Part shown: positions 1-6,342 of the stretch, one piece after another
Layout: every line of letters starts with the position of its first letter
Position numbering within the stretch: the stretch's first letter is position 1
Assembly (NCBI GenBank): GCA_937988695.1
Contig: CALKHM010000013.1
Coordinates: 1-9,268 of the forward strand
From: an uncultured Microbacterium sp.
GTDB taxonomy: Bacteria > Actinomycetota > Actinomycetes > Actinomycetales > Microbacteriaceae
Direction of reading: 5' to 3'
Length of the DNA stretch: 9,268 nt
Translations under genes and position numbers: made by a program
The notes under the pieces: model-generated
The model's input: only the letters and a program-made list of their open reading frames with translations
Told to the model about the DNA's origin: nothing
Database searches by the model: none

Positions 1-1
1 C

Positions 2-790
2 GTCGCGGTCTGCCAGTTCGCCCCGACCGCCGACGCCGATGCGAACCTCGCCGAGATTGCGCGGCTGACCGGCCTGGCCGTTGCCCGAGGTGCTCGGGTG
101 GCCGTCTTCCCGGAATACTCCAGTGCATTCATCGACCCGTTCGACGAATCCCTGGTCTCGCACGCCCAGCCCCTCGACGGCGCGTTCACGTCGGCGCTGT
201 CCGCTCTGGCCCGCACACACGGCATCCTCATCGTGGCGGGACTGCTCGAACGGGGCGATGATTCCTCGCACGTGCGCAACACCGTGGTCGCCGTCGACCG
301 CGACGGCGTCGTGGCCGCGTATCGCAAGCTGCACCTGTACGACGCGTTCGGTCAACGGGAGTCGGACTGGATCCAGGCCGGCGAGATCACCGAGCCCGAG
401 ACGTTCACGGTCGACGGGCTGCGATTCGGGCTGCAGACCTGTTACGACCTGCGCTTTCCCGAGGTCACCCGTCGCATCGTCGACGCCGGCGCCGATGTCG
501 TGCTGGTGCCGGCCGAGTGGGTGCGCGGGCCGTTGAAGGAGCACCACTGGCGAACGCTGTTGCAGGCTCGCGCGATCGAGAACACGGTGTACGTGGCCAG
601 CGCCGATCATCCGCCTCCGCTGGGCGTGGGGGCCTCGCTGATCGTCGATCCGCAGGGCGTGGCGGTGGCCGCCGTGGGCACGGTCACCGACGTCGCCGTG
701 GCGCACCTCGACCCGGCGGCGCTGGAGCGGGTGCGACGGGTGAACCCGGCGCTCGGACTGCGGCGGTTCCGCGTCGTCCCGCGCGACTGA
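2..790 (+). CDS. Carbon-nitrogen hydrolase (nitrilase superfamily, Nit2/omega-amidase-like), 5'-partial
   Basis: Hydrolase of the nitrilase superfamily, which cleaves non-peptide C-N bonds in amides with a Glu-Lys-Cys triad in the cytoplasm. The frame is open from base 2 and begins VAVCQFAPTADADAN, the first beta strand of the family, so only about two residues plus the start codon are likely missing. A GTG at 98 would remove that strand and is not the start. All three catalytic residues are visible: Glu in FPEYSS (codon 113-115), Lys in YRKLHLYD (326-328) and Cys in LQTCYDLRFPE (440-442). Next comes the conserved segment KEHHWRTLLQARAIEN. The 262 visible residues match the usual length of about 265. 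YRKLHLYD and CYDLRFPE resemble Nit1/Nit2 more than cyanide- or nitrile-degrading enzymes. The substrate cannot be read from sequence; alpha-ketoglutaramate (omega-amidase) is favoured because of the transaminase gene it converges on. Deaminated glutathione amidase is the main alternative. Confidence 0.93.
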   Translation, partial: VAVCQFAPTADADANLAEIARLTGLAVARGARVAVFPEYSSAFIDPFDESLVSHAQPLDGAFTSALSALARTHGILIVAGLLERGDDSSHVRNTVVAVDRDGVVAAYRKLHLYDAFGQRESDWIQAGEITEPETFTVDGLRFGLQTCYDLRFPEVTRRIVDAGADVVLVPAEWVRGPLKEHHWRTLLQARAIENTVYVASADHPPPLGVGASLIVDPQGVAVAAVGTVTDVAVAHLDPAALERVRRVNPALGLRRFRVVPRD

Positions 791-801
791 GTCAGCCGCG
801 C
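781..801. repeat. Imperfect palindrome spanning both convergent stop codons
   Basis: Bases 781-801 form a near-perfect dyad centred on G791: CTGAGTCAG in the core, flanked by GCGCG on the left and CGCGC on the right, with one mismatched pair (786/796). The TGA stops of the two convergent genes sit symmetrically in the core (788-790 on plus, 794-792 on minus). A hairpin would have a loop of about 5 to 11 bases and could weakly end transcription in both directions. There is no T-tract, so terminator function is uncertain. Confidence 0.45.
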
Positions 802-2000
802 ACGCGGAGCCGGCGGGCGGCCTCCTCGATCACTCCGACCCGCTTGCACGCGGCGAAGCGGACGAGCGTCGCGTAGTCGGCGCGATGCGCGGCAGTGACG
901 AACGCGGTGAGGGGGATGGCCACGACCCCCGCGCGCGCGGGCAGCGCGCGGCAGAAGTCGCCGGCATCCACCGCCCCGAGCGGTGCGGCATCCGCCACCG
1001 TGAAATACGATCCGTGGGGCTCAGAGACCGCGAACCCGGCGGCGACCAGGCCGGCGCCCAGCAGGTCGCGCTTGGCGCGCAGCTCGTCGGCGATCCCGGT
1101 GAAGAAGGTGTCCGGAAGGCGCAGCCCGGCGGCGATGGCGGGCTGGAACGGACCGCCGTTAACGTACGTCAGGAACTGCTTCACGGCCAGGGCCGCGTCC
1201 ACGAGCGGTGCCGGTCCGGACATCCACCCGATCTTCCACCCCGTCGTCGAGAACGTCTTGCCCCCCGAGGAGATCGACACGGTGCGCTCCCATGCGCCCG
1301 GCAGGGTGGCGATCGGCACGTGCGCGCCGTCGAAGATCAGATGCTCGTACACCTCGTCGGTGACGATGATCGCATCGTGGCGATGTGCGAGGGCCACGAT
1401 CTCGTCACGCACCTGCGCATCGAAGACCGTGCCGGTGGGGTTGTGTGGATCGTTGACGAGGATGACGCGCGTGCGGTCGGTCACCGCCGCGCGCAGCGCG
1501 TCGAGATCCGGCTGGAAATCCGGCCAGCGCAACGGCACCGGCACAAGCGTGGCCCCCGCCAGCGCGACGCAGGCGGCGTACGAGTCGTAGTACGGCTCGA
1601 AGACGACGACCTCGTCGCCCGCCCCGTCCACCAGGGCAAGCAGCGCCGCCGCGATCGCCTCGGTGGCGCCGGCGGTGACCACGACATCGCGGTCGGGATC
1701 CAGTTGCAGGCCGTAGAAGCGCTGCTGGTGCTCGGCGATCGCCTCGCGCAGCTCGGGGATTCCCCGACCGGGCGGATACTGGTTGGCGCCGTTCGCGATC
1801 GCGGCGCGGGCGGCCTCCAAGACCGGGGCCGGGCCGTCCTCGTCGGGAAAGCCCTGCCCGAGGTTGATGGCGCCGGTCCGTGCGGCCAAAGCGCTCATCT
1901 CCGCGAAGATGGTGGGGGCGCTGCGTCCGTCCGGCCCGAGCAGTCCTGCCCCTGCGGCCACGCGTCGCCACGCGCCTGATATGTCTCGCACAGCACACAC
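792..2000 (-). CDS. PLP-dependent class I aminotransferase (glutamine transaminase K/kynurenine aminotransferase/YbdL-like)
   Basis: Fold-type I aminotransferase that moves an amino group between an amino acid and a 2-oxo acid using pyridoxal phosphate. The 402-residue product has the family landmarks in order: TIFAEMSALA and INLGQGFPDE near residues 30-54, NQYPPGRG (73-80), NDPHNPTG (183-190), VTDEVYEHLIFDG (213-225, with the PLP-contacting Asp215 and Tyr218), SSGGKTFSTTGWKIGW (244-259, Schiff-base Lys248) and a C-terminal VRFAACK with the carboxylate-binding Arg381. INLGQGFPDE and YEHLIFDG point to the glutamine transaminase K/kynurenine/methionine (YbdL) subgroup; N-succinyldiaminopimelate aminotransferase is the main alternative. 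The given start is GTG at 2000. An in-frame GTG at 1991 fits better if the -10-like TAGCGT at 2004-1999 drives a leaderless mRNA, giving 399 residues. The stop codon is one base from that of the convergent hydrolase gene, and the gene diverges from htrA. Confidence 0.93.
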   Translation of the reverse strand: MCAVRDISGAWRRVAAGAGLLGPDGRSAPTIFAEMSALAARTGAINLGQGFPDEDGPAPVLEAARAAIANGANQYPPGRGIPELREAIAEHQQRFYGLQLDPDRDVVVTAGATEAIAAALLALVDGAGDEVVVFEPYYDSYAACVALAGATLVPVPLRWPDFQPDLDALRAAVTDRTRVILVNDPHNPTGTVFDAQVRDEIVALAHRHDAIIVTDEVYEHLIFDGAHVPIATLPGAWERTVSISSGGKTFSTTGWKIGWMSGPAPLVDAALAVKQFLTYVNGGPFQPAIAAGLRLPDTFFTGIADELRAKRDLLGAGLVAAGFAVSEPHGSYFTVADAAPLGAVDAGDFCRALPARAGVVAIPLTAFVTAAHRADYATLVRFAACKRVGVIEEAARRLRVRG

Positions 2001-2089
2001 GCTACTCGCATAGAGTCACCGGAGTTCCGCCATACCGAACACACAGAATCGACCGGCATGCTGGCACATGTCAGCCAGAAGGAGCACCC
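2001..2089. promoter_or_regulatory. Divergent intergenic region between aminotransferase and htrA
   Basis: This 89-bp gap must hold the promoters of both divergent genes. On the plus strand TAGAGT (2011-2016) matches the actinobacterial -10 pattern TANNNT, although no good -35 precedes it; it would give htrA a leader of about 67 bases. On the minus strand TAGCGT (2004-1999) lies seven bases before an in-frame GTG of the aminotransferase gene. A short imperfect dyad, TGGCA-CA-TGTCA at 2062-2073, lies just before the htrA ribosome-binding site and could be an operator. These assignments rest on pattern reading only. Confidence 0.4.
2077..2084 (+). promoter_or_regulatory. Ribosome-binding site of htrA
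   Basis: AGAAGGAG ends five bases before the ATG at 2090 and is a good match to the anti-Shine-Dalgarno sequence. It fixes the htrA start at 2090, although the frame stays open upstream to 1880. It is the only strong Shine-Dalgarno sequence next to a start codon that I found among the genes here. Confidence 0.85.
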
Positions 2090-3559
2090 ATGAGTGAGAA
2101 CCAGGACAACCGTCCCGAGGAGAACTCCGCATCGTCCATCCCCCCGGTGCCGCCGCTGCCCTCGCAGGCCGCCGGGTCGCCCGCGACGCCGGCCGGAGAC
2201 GTCCGTCCCGCGGCGTCGATGGGCCCGAGCTACCCGCAGTATCCGGCGCCGGCCGATGCGGCCGCGCACACGTCTCCGACCCTGCCGTACCCCGGCCACA
2301 GCTTCGGCATCCCGCAGGGCGGGCAGACATCGCCGGTGCACACCGGCGAGAAGAAGAAGTCCGGCGCGGGCAAGGTGGTCGGCCTGCTCGTGGCCGCAGC
2401 GCTCGTCGGCGGTGCCGCCGGCATCGGCACCACATGGGCCGGTGCGAACCTGTGGGACACGAACGGCGCCTCGTCGACGTCGTCCGGCCCGCAGGTGGTC
2501 ACGGTGAACAAGACCGACAGCGTGAACGCGACCACCGCCATCGCCACCAAGGTGCTGCCCAGTGTCGTCACGATCAACGTGTCGGCGGGACAGAACGGCG
2601 GAACCGGGTCGGGTGTCGTGCTCAGCAAGGACGGCTACGTCCTGACCAACACGCACGTGGTCACCCTCGACGGTGAGACCGGGTCGCCGACCATCTCGGT
2701 GACGACCTCCGACGGGCACATCTATCAGGCCAAGGTGGTCGGCACCGACCCGATCTATGACCTGGCCGTCATCAAGCTCGAGGGCGCGAGCGGCCTCACG
2801 CCCATCACCTGGGGCGACTCGTCGACGCTGAACGTCGGCGACCAGACCGTGGCGATCGGTGCGCCGCTGGGATTGTCGAACACCGTCACGACCGGCATCG
2901 TCAGCGCCTTGAACCGCTCGATCGAGATCGCCTCGTCGGCGGCGCCTGGCAACGGCCAGGGAGACGGCGGCAACGGCAACGGCAACGAGGGCGGCAACCC
3001 GTTCTTCTTCGACTTCGGGCAGGGCCAGTCGCAGCAGCAGCAGACCGACACGTCGATCAAGATCGCCGTCATCCAGACCGACGCGCCGATCAATCCCGGC
3101 AACTCCGGCGGTCCGCTCGTGGACGGCGAGGGCAAGCTGGTGGGCATCAACGTGGCGATCGCGTCGGCCAGCAGCACGTCGTCGTCGGGCCAGAGCGGCT
3201 CGATCGGTGTCGGCTTCTCGATCCCGTCGGACATCGCACACCGCATCGCCGACGATCTGATGACGGACGGCAAGACCACGCACGGCCTGCTCGGAGCGAG
3301 CGTGCGCGACGCCTCCAGCGTGCAGGGCGCCAGCATCACCGGCGCATACGTCGTCGACGTCACGAGCGGCGGCGGCGCGGCGGCCGGCGGACTGCAGGCG
3401 GGTGACATCGTGACGAAGTTCAACAACGTGCCGATCACCGGCGCCGTCGACCTCACCGCGCAGGTGCGGGCGCTGGCCAGCGGCACCAAGGCCGAGGTCG
3501 CCTATGTGCGCGACGGGCGCACCCAGACCACCGAGGTCACCGTGGGCACGCTCAAGTAG
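2090..3559 (+). CDS. htrA: HtrA/DegP-family trypsin-like serine protease with PDZ domain, membrane-anchored
   Basis: Envelope quality-control protease (peptidase family S1C) of 489 residues, expected to degrade or refold damaged proteins outside the membrane. Residues 1-90 are disordered and rich in Pro, Ser and Ala; KKK at 88-90 precedes one membrane helix (about 94-113), giving a cytoplasmic N-terminus and an external catalytic domain. The triad is complete: His189 in LTNTHVV, Asp224 in YDLAVIKL and Ser339 in NPGNSGGPLV. A PDZ domain fills about 397-489 (LLGASV, GLQAGDIVTKFNNVPI). Between SALNRSIEI and IQTDAPINPGNSGG lies a low-complexity insertion (about 284-319) of Gly/Asn repeats, FFF and four Gln, in the place of the regulatory L3 loop of DegS/DegP. 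The start is set by the AGAAGGAG upstream; the 70 residues that could be added before it are not protease-like. It stands alone between a divergent gene and a strong hairpin. Mycobacterial PepD/HtrA proteins have the same plan. Confidence 0.95.
   Translation: MSENQDNRPEENSASSIPPVPPLPSQAAGSPATPAGDVRPAASMGPSYPQYPAPADAAAHTSPTLPYPGHSFGIPQGGQTSPVHTGEKKKSGAGKVVGLLVAAALVGGAAGIGTTWAGANLWDTNGASSTSSGPQVVTVNKTDSVNATTAIATKVLPSVVTINVSAGQNGGTGSGVVLSKDGYVLTNTHVVTLDGETGSPTISVTTSDGHIYQAKVVGTDPIYDLAVIKLEGASGLTPITWGDSSTLNVGDQTVAIGAPLGLSNTVTTGIVSALNRSIEIASSAAPGNGQGDGGNGNGNEGGNPFFFDFGQGQSQQQQTDTSIKIAVIQTDAPINPGNSGGPLVDGEGKLVGINVAIASASSTSSSGQSGSIGVGFSIPSDIAHRIADDLMTDGKTTHGLLGASVRDASSVQGASITGAYVVDVTSGGGAAAGGLQAGDIVTKFNNVPITGAVDLTAQVRALASGTKAEVAYVRDGRTQTTEVTVGTLK
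2948..2998 (+). repeat. GGCAAC-type microrepeat inside htrA
   Basis: Imperfect repeats of the hexamer GGCAAC (2948-2953, 2979-2996 region) encode the Gly/Asn-rich insertion of the protease. A short CAG run (Gln x4) follows near 3032-3043. Slippage within such runs would change loop length in steps without breaking the frame, because the unit is a multiple of three. Confidence 0.6.
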
Positions 3560-3573
3560 CGACGCATCGGAAC

Positions 3574-3613
3574 AGACGCCACCCCGCGATAGGCTCGCGG
3601 GGTGGCGTCTTTC
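3574..3613 (+). terminator. Strong hairpin terminator after htrA, overlapping next gene's promoter and start
   Basis: A perfect 16-bp inverted repeat begins 15 bases after the htrA stop: left arm AGACGCCACCCCGCGA (3574-3589), loop TAGGC (3590-3594), right arm 3595-3610, followed by TTCTC. The long GC-rich stem and position fit an intrinsic terminator for htrA; the T-tract is short and interrupted, as is common in high-GC actinobacteria. The loop plus first stem base reads TAGGCT, a -10 hexamer, and the right arm contains the GTG start of the next gene. A dyad operator for that gene is an alternative or additional role. Confidence 0.75.
3590..3602 (+). promoter_or_regulatory. -10 box TAGGCT for leaderless TagF-like gene
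   Basis: TAGGCT (3590-3595) matches the actinobacterial sigma-70 -10 pattern TANNNT and is followed by six bases and then GTG at 3602. With normal spacing, transcription would begin at or next to the G of that GTG, making a leaderless mRNA. There is no Shine-Dalgarno before this start, which agrees. I see no clear -35 hexamer 17-18 bases upstream. Confidence 0.6.
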
Positions 3614-4864
3614 TCGTTCGGTGCGGGGAATGCGGCCAAGCTCCTGCGGATCCCCCTCTATGTCGCGGGACGGCTCGCGACCCTGCTGATCCCGCGGTCG
3701 GCGGACGAATGGGTGTACGGCTGTGGAGCGGGTATCGGCGACGGCGCGCTCGCGCTGTGGAACGAGGCCTCTGCGCAGCATCCCTCGGTCTGGCTCGTCG
3801 GCTCCGAGCGGGAACGACGCGACGCGGCGGCGCTGGGCATCCCCACCGTTCCGGCATACTCCGTACGAGGATTCTGGCGCACCGCCCGCGCCCGCGTGGC
3901 CGTCGTCACGCACGGGTTCGGCGATGTCAACCGGTACGCGATCGACGGCGCGTTCATCGTGCAGCTGTGGCACGGGATCCCGCTCAAACGCATCGGCATC
4001 GACTCGCCGGAGACCGTCGAGCTGCCCGCGGCAATGCGCAGGATGCCGTGGGCCGGGGTGCTGCGGGCGGTGCTGGCCGCGCTCTACCGCCGCACCACCC
4101 GCCGGATATCCCTGATCCCTGCGGCGTCGCACCTGGTGCGGGGCCGCCTGGAGTCTGCGTTCTCGCTGTCCGATCATCGGGTCCCGGTCACCGGAGAGCC
4201 CCGCGTCGACGTGCTCTCGCGAGGGGATGCGGCGACTCGGCGTGCGAGGGCCCGTCAGCGCATCGCAGAGCTCACAGGTGACGTCGGTGCGTCGCGGCTC
4301 GTGCTGTACGCGCCGACCTGGCGTGACGGCGCCGCCGATCCGGCGATCCCCGATGCCGATGACTGGGCGCGGATCGTCCGGATGCTCGCGGCGCGCGACG
4401 CGGTGCTGCTCGTGCGCTCGCACCCGCTGGGTGCGGGCCGGTACGCGCCGCCGGGCGATGACCGGCGGGTGCGGATGCTGGGCAGTGAGCTCGTCGCCGA
4501 CGTCACACCGCTGCTGCCGGGCCTTGACGCGATGATCACGGACTACTCGTCGCTGGCCTTCGACGCCTCGCTCGCGCCGTTGCCGGTGGTGTTCTTCGCG
4601 CCCGACCTCGACGACTACGTCGCGCGCCGCGGGATGTACGGCACCTACGCCGATGTCGCAGGCGGCGAGTGGGCCACGGACTGGGCCGCGGCGGTGGCCC
4701 AGGTGGATGCCGTGCTCGGGGATGAGGACACGCGGCGGCACCTGCTTGCGCGTGCGGCCGAGCGCAGCAGCGCCGTGCACGCGTTCGTCGACGGTGGCAA
4801 CGCGGGACGTGTGCACGCCGAGATCGTCGCGCGCACCCGCCGGGAAGGACGAGGGCGGCGATGA
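3602..4864 (+). CDS. CDP-glycerol glycerophosphotransferase (TagB/TagF) family protein, first of pair
   Basis: Peripheral membrane transferase of the family that adds glycerol phosphate (or related) units from CDP-activated donors to lipid-linked wall polymers at the cytoplasmic face. The 420-residue product starts with an amphipathic stretch (about 10-30, KLLRIPLYVAGRLATLLIPR), typical of the membrane-associating N-terminus, followed by DEWVYGCG. Family motifs are QLWHGIPLKRIGID (121-134, catalytic-type His124), LYAPTWRDG (235-243), VRSHP (271-275, His274), ITDYSSLAFD (312-321) and FFAPDLDDY (331-339). The GTG at 3602 is the start; it lacks a ribosome-binding site but sits six bases after a -10 hexamer. 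The last codons overlap the next gene by 4 bp (ATGA at 4861-4864), so the two are translationally coupled. No CDP-glycerol synthetase (TagD type) is in view, so the donor is unproven; it may be a primase-like (TagB) or polymerase (TagF) member. Confidence 0.9.
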   Translation: MASFSFGAGNAAKLLRIPLYVAGRLATLLIPRSADEWVYGCGAGIGDGALALWNEASAQHPSVWLVGSERERRDAAALGIPTVPAYSVRGFWRTARARVAVVTHGFGDVNRYAIDGAFIVQLWHGIPLKRIGIDSPETVELPAAMRRMPWAGVLRAVLAALYRRTTRRISLIPAASHLVRGRLESAFSLSDHRVPVTGEPRVDVLSRGDAATRRARARQRIAELTGDVGASRLVLYAPTWRDGAADPAIPDADDWARIVRMLAARDAVLLVRSHPLGAGRYAPPGDDRRVRMLGSELVADVTPLLPGLDAMITDYSSLAFDASLAPLPVVFFAPDLDDYVARRGMYGTYADVAGGEWATDWAAAVAQVDAVLGDEDTRRHLLARAAERSSAVHAFVDGGNAGRVHAEIVARTRREGRGRR

Positions 4865-6297
4865 GCGACGCCCGCTTCGAGGCGCACCCGGTTCCCGCGC
4901 TGGTGGTCACCGGCGCGGGGCCACGGCCGCAGGCGGTCGAGCTGGTCGGTCCGCGTGCGCGGGTGGTCGCGCGCCTGGCCGGCCGGGGCAAGACGTGGCG
5001 CGCCACGCTCGTCCTGCAGGCGTCGCGCTGGGGAGGCCCGGTACTGCCGCTGCCGGGCGGCGAATACGCGCTGCACGTCGACGGCGACGACGTGCCGGCA
5101 ACATCCGTGCCCGTCACGATGCTGGGGCCGCTGCGGGCCAGCCTGGAGCGGGGCATCGTACGGATCGGTCCGCCGCTGGATCCCGCCTATGAGTCCTGGG
5201 AGGGCCAGGCGGCGCTCGAGCGGCGATATGCGACGCGTCCGCAGGTGCGGCTGGAGAACGCCGTGTTCTTCGAGAGCTTCTATGGGCGCAACGTGAGCGA
5301 CAACCCGCTTGCGATCGACCGTGAGCTCGTGCGCAGGGCGCCCGGAGTCACCCGCTACTGGAGTGTGGTCGACCTGTCGATCCCGGTGCCCGAGGGGGCG
5401 ATCGCGGTGGTGGAGGGGAGCCCTGAGTGGTGGCGCGCACGTGGCGCCGCGCGTCTTCTCGTGGTCAACGACTGGCTGCGCCGTCGTTTCGAACGCCGGC
5501 CGGGGCAGCGGGTACTGCAGACCTGGCACGGCACGCCGCTCAAGCGCCTGGCACTGCACCGCGGGTTCGCGCCCAGACGAGCGGTGGCGGTGGTCCGCGA
5601 GGCGCGGCGCTGGAACGTGCTGCTGGCGCAGAATCCCTACGCGGCCGGCATCCTGCGCGCCGCCTATGCCTTCCTCGGGCGGCCCGTCTGGGTGGAGGGG
5701 TACCCGCGCAACGATGTGCTGGTGGCCGGCGACGGCGGGGCGACCCGGCGGCTGCTGGGCATCGGCGCGGGCGAGCGGGTGCTGCTGTACGCGCCGACCT
5801 GGCGCGACGACCGCGACGACATGGTCGACTTCCTCGACGCGCCGCGGCTGGCCGAGGACACCGGTGCCGTCGTGCTGGTGCGCGGGCACTCGCGGACGCT
5901 GCTGCCGGGCCGAGACACCGCCGGCTCCCGCGTGATCGATGTCACCGGATTCCCCGACACCGCACAGCTGATGGCGGCCGCCGATGCGCTCGTGACCGAC
6001 TACTCATCGGTGATGTTCGACTTCTCGGTGACCGGGCGCGCGATGTTCTTCTTCGCACCCGATGTCGAGCACTACCGCGGACGTCTGCGCGACTTCTACT
6101 TCGATCTTCAGGAACGGGCGCCGGGCCCGCTCGTGCGCACGCAGGACGAGCTGGTCCGCGCGATCCGCGACCACGATCCCTCGACCTGGGAGGGGCGCTA
6201 CGCGCAATGGCGTGCGGTCTTCAACGCCCGTGACGACGGACATGCCGCCGAGCGGGTGGTCGCCCGGATCCTCGACCAGGGGTTCGTCTCGCGCTGA
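4861..6297 (+). CDS. CDP-glycerol glycerophosphotransferase (TagF-like) family protein, second of pair
   Basis: Second glycerophosphotransferase-family enzyme, 478 residues. About residues 1-110 form a beta-rich N-terminal region without a recognised catalytic motif and absent from its neighbour. The catalytic part begins near 129 with VRLENAVFFESFYGRNVSDNP, the family's usual entry motif, followed by LQTWHGTPLKRL (219-230, His223), LYAPTWRDDRDD (309-320), VLVRGHS (338-344, His343), VTDYSSVMFDFS (378-389) and FFAPDVEHY (397-405). All residues expected of an active enzyme are present. The start ATG overlaps the preceding stop, so it should be translated by coupling, and the shared operon suggests both act on one polymer. 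The two proteins share motifs but differ in length and N-terminus, so they are diverged paralogues rather than a recent duplication. The donor could be CDP-glycerol, CDP-ribitol or another nucleotide polyol; the sequence alone does not decide. Confidence 0.92.
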   Translation: MSDARFEAHPVPALVVTGAGPRPQAVELVGPRARVVARLAGRGKTWRATLVLQASRWGGPVLPLPGGEYALHVDGDDVPATSVPVTMLGPLRASLERGIVRIGPPLDPAYESWEGQAALERRYATRPQVRLENAVFFESFYGRNVSDNPLAIDRELVRRAPGVTRYWSVVDLSIPVPEGAIAVVEGSPEWWRARGAARLLVVNDWLRRRFERRPGQRVLQTWHGTPLKRLALHRGFAPRRAVAVVREARRWNVLLAQNPYAAGILRAAYAFLGRPVWVEGYPRNDVLVAGDGGATRRLLGIGAGERVLLYAPTWRDDRDDMVDFLDAPRLAEDTGAVVLVRGHSRTLLPGRDTAGSRVIDVTGFPDTAQLMAAADALVTDYSSVMFDFSVTGRAMFFFAPDVEHYRGRLRDFYFDLQERAPGPLVRTQDELVRAIRDHDPSTWEGRYAQWRAVFNARDDGHAAERVVARILDQGFVSR

Positions 6298-6299
6298 TC

Positions 6300-6335
6300 G
6301 CGGCGACGGTGACCGGAGCGGCGACGGCGACGGCG
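6300..6335. repeat. Direct repeat in convergent gap after TagF-like pair
   Basis: The 45-bp gap between the convergent stops at 6297 and 6345 contains GCGGCGACGG twice (6300-6309 and 6318-6327), followed by another GCGACGGCG-like unit. No hairpin with a T-tract is visible, so no intrinsic terminator can be assigned here for either transcript. It may simply be low-complexity GC-rich spacer. Confidence 0.4.
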
Positions 6336-6342
6336 CGGACCG

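Noticed and set aside
98..100. GTG at 98 as the start of the hydrolase
   Set aside because: The frame is open to the window edge and the upstream residues VAVCQFAP are the conserved first strand of the nitrilase fold, so the gene starts before the window.
1880..2089. N-terminal extension of htrA by 70 residues to a start at 1880
   Set aside because: The extension overlaps the divergent aminotransferase gene and the promoter region, is Arg-rich, and the Shine-Dalgarno at 2077-2084 supports ATG 2090.
1895..4816. A 973-codon open frame on the minus strand opposite htrA and the first TagF-like gene
   Set aside because: Its product is Arg/His/Gly/Asp-rich with no domain, it crosses several genes and the hairpin, and it lies in the frame where high-GC coding DNA has few stops. 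It is a shadow of the genes on the other strand, although its length is striking.
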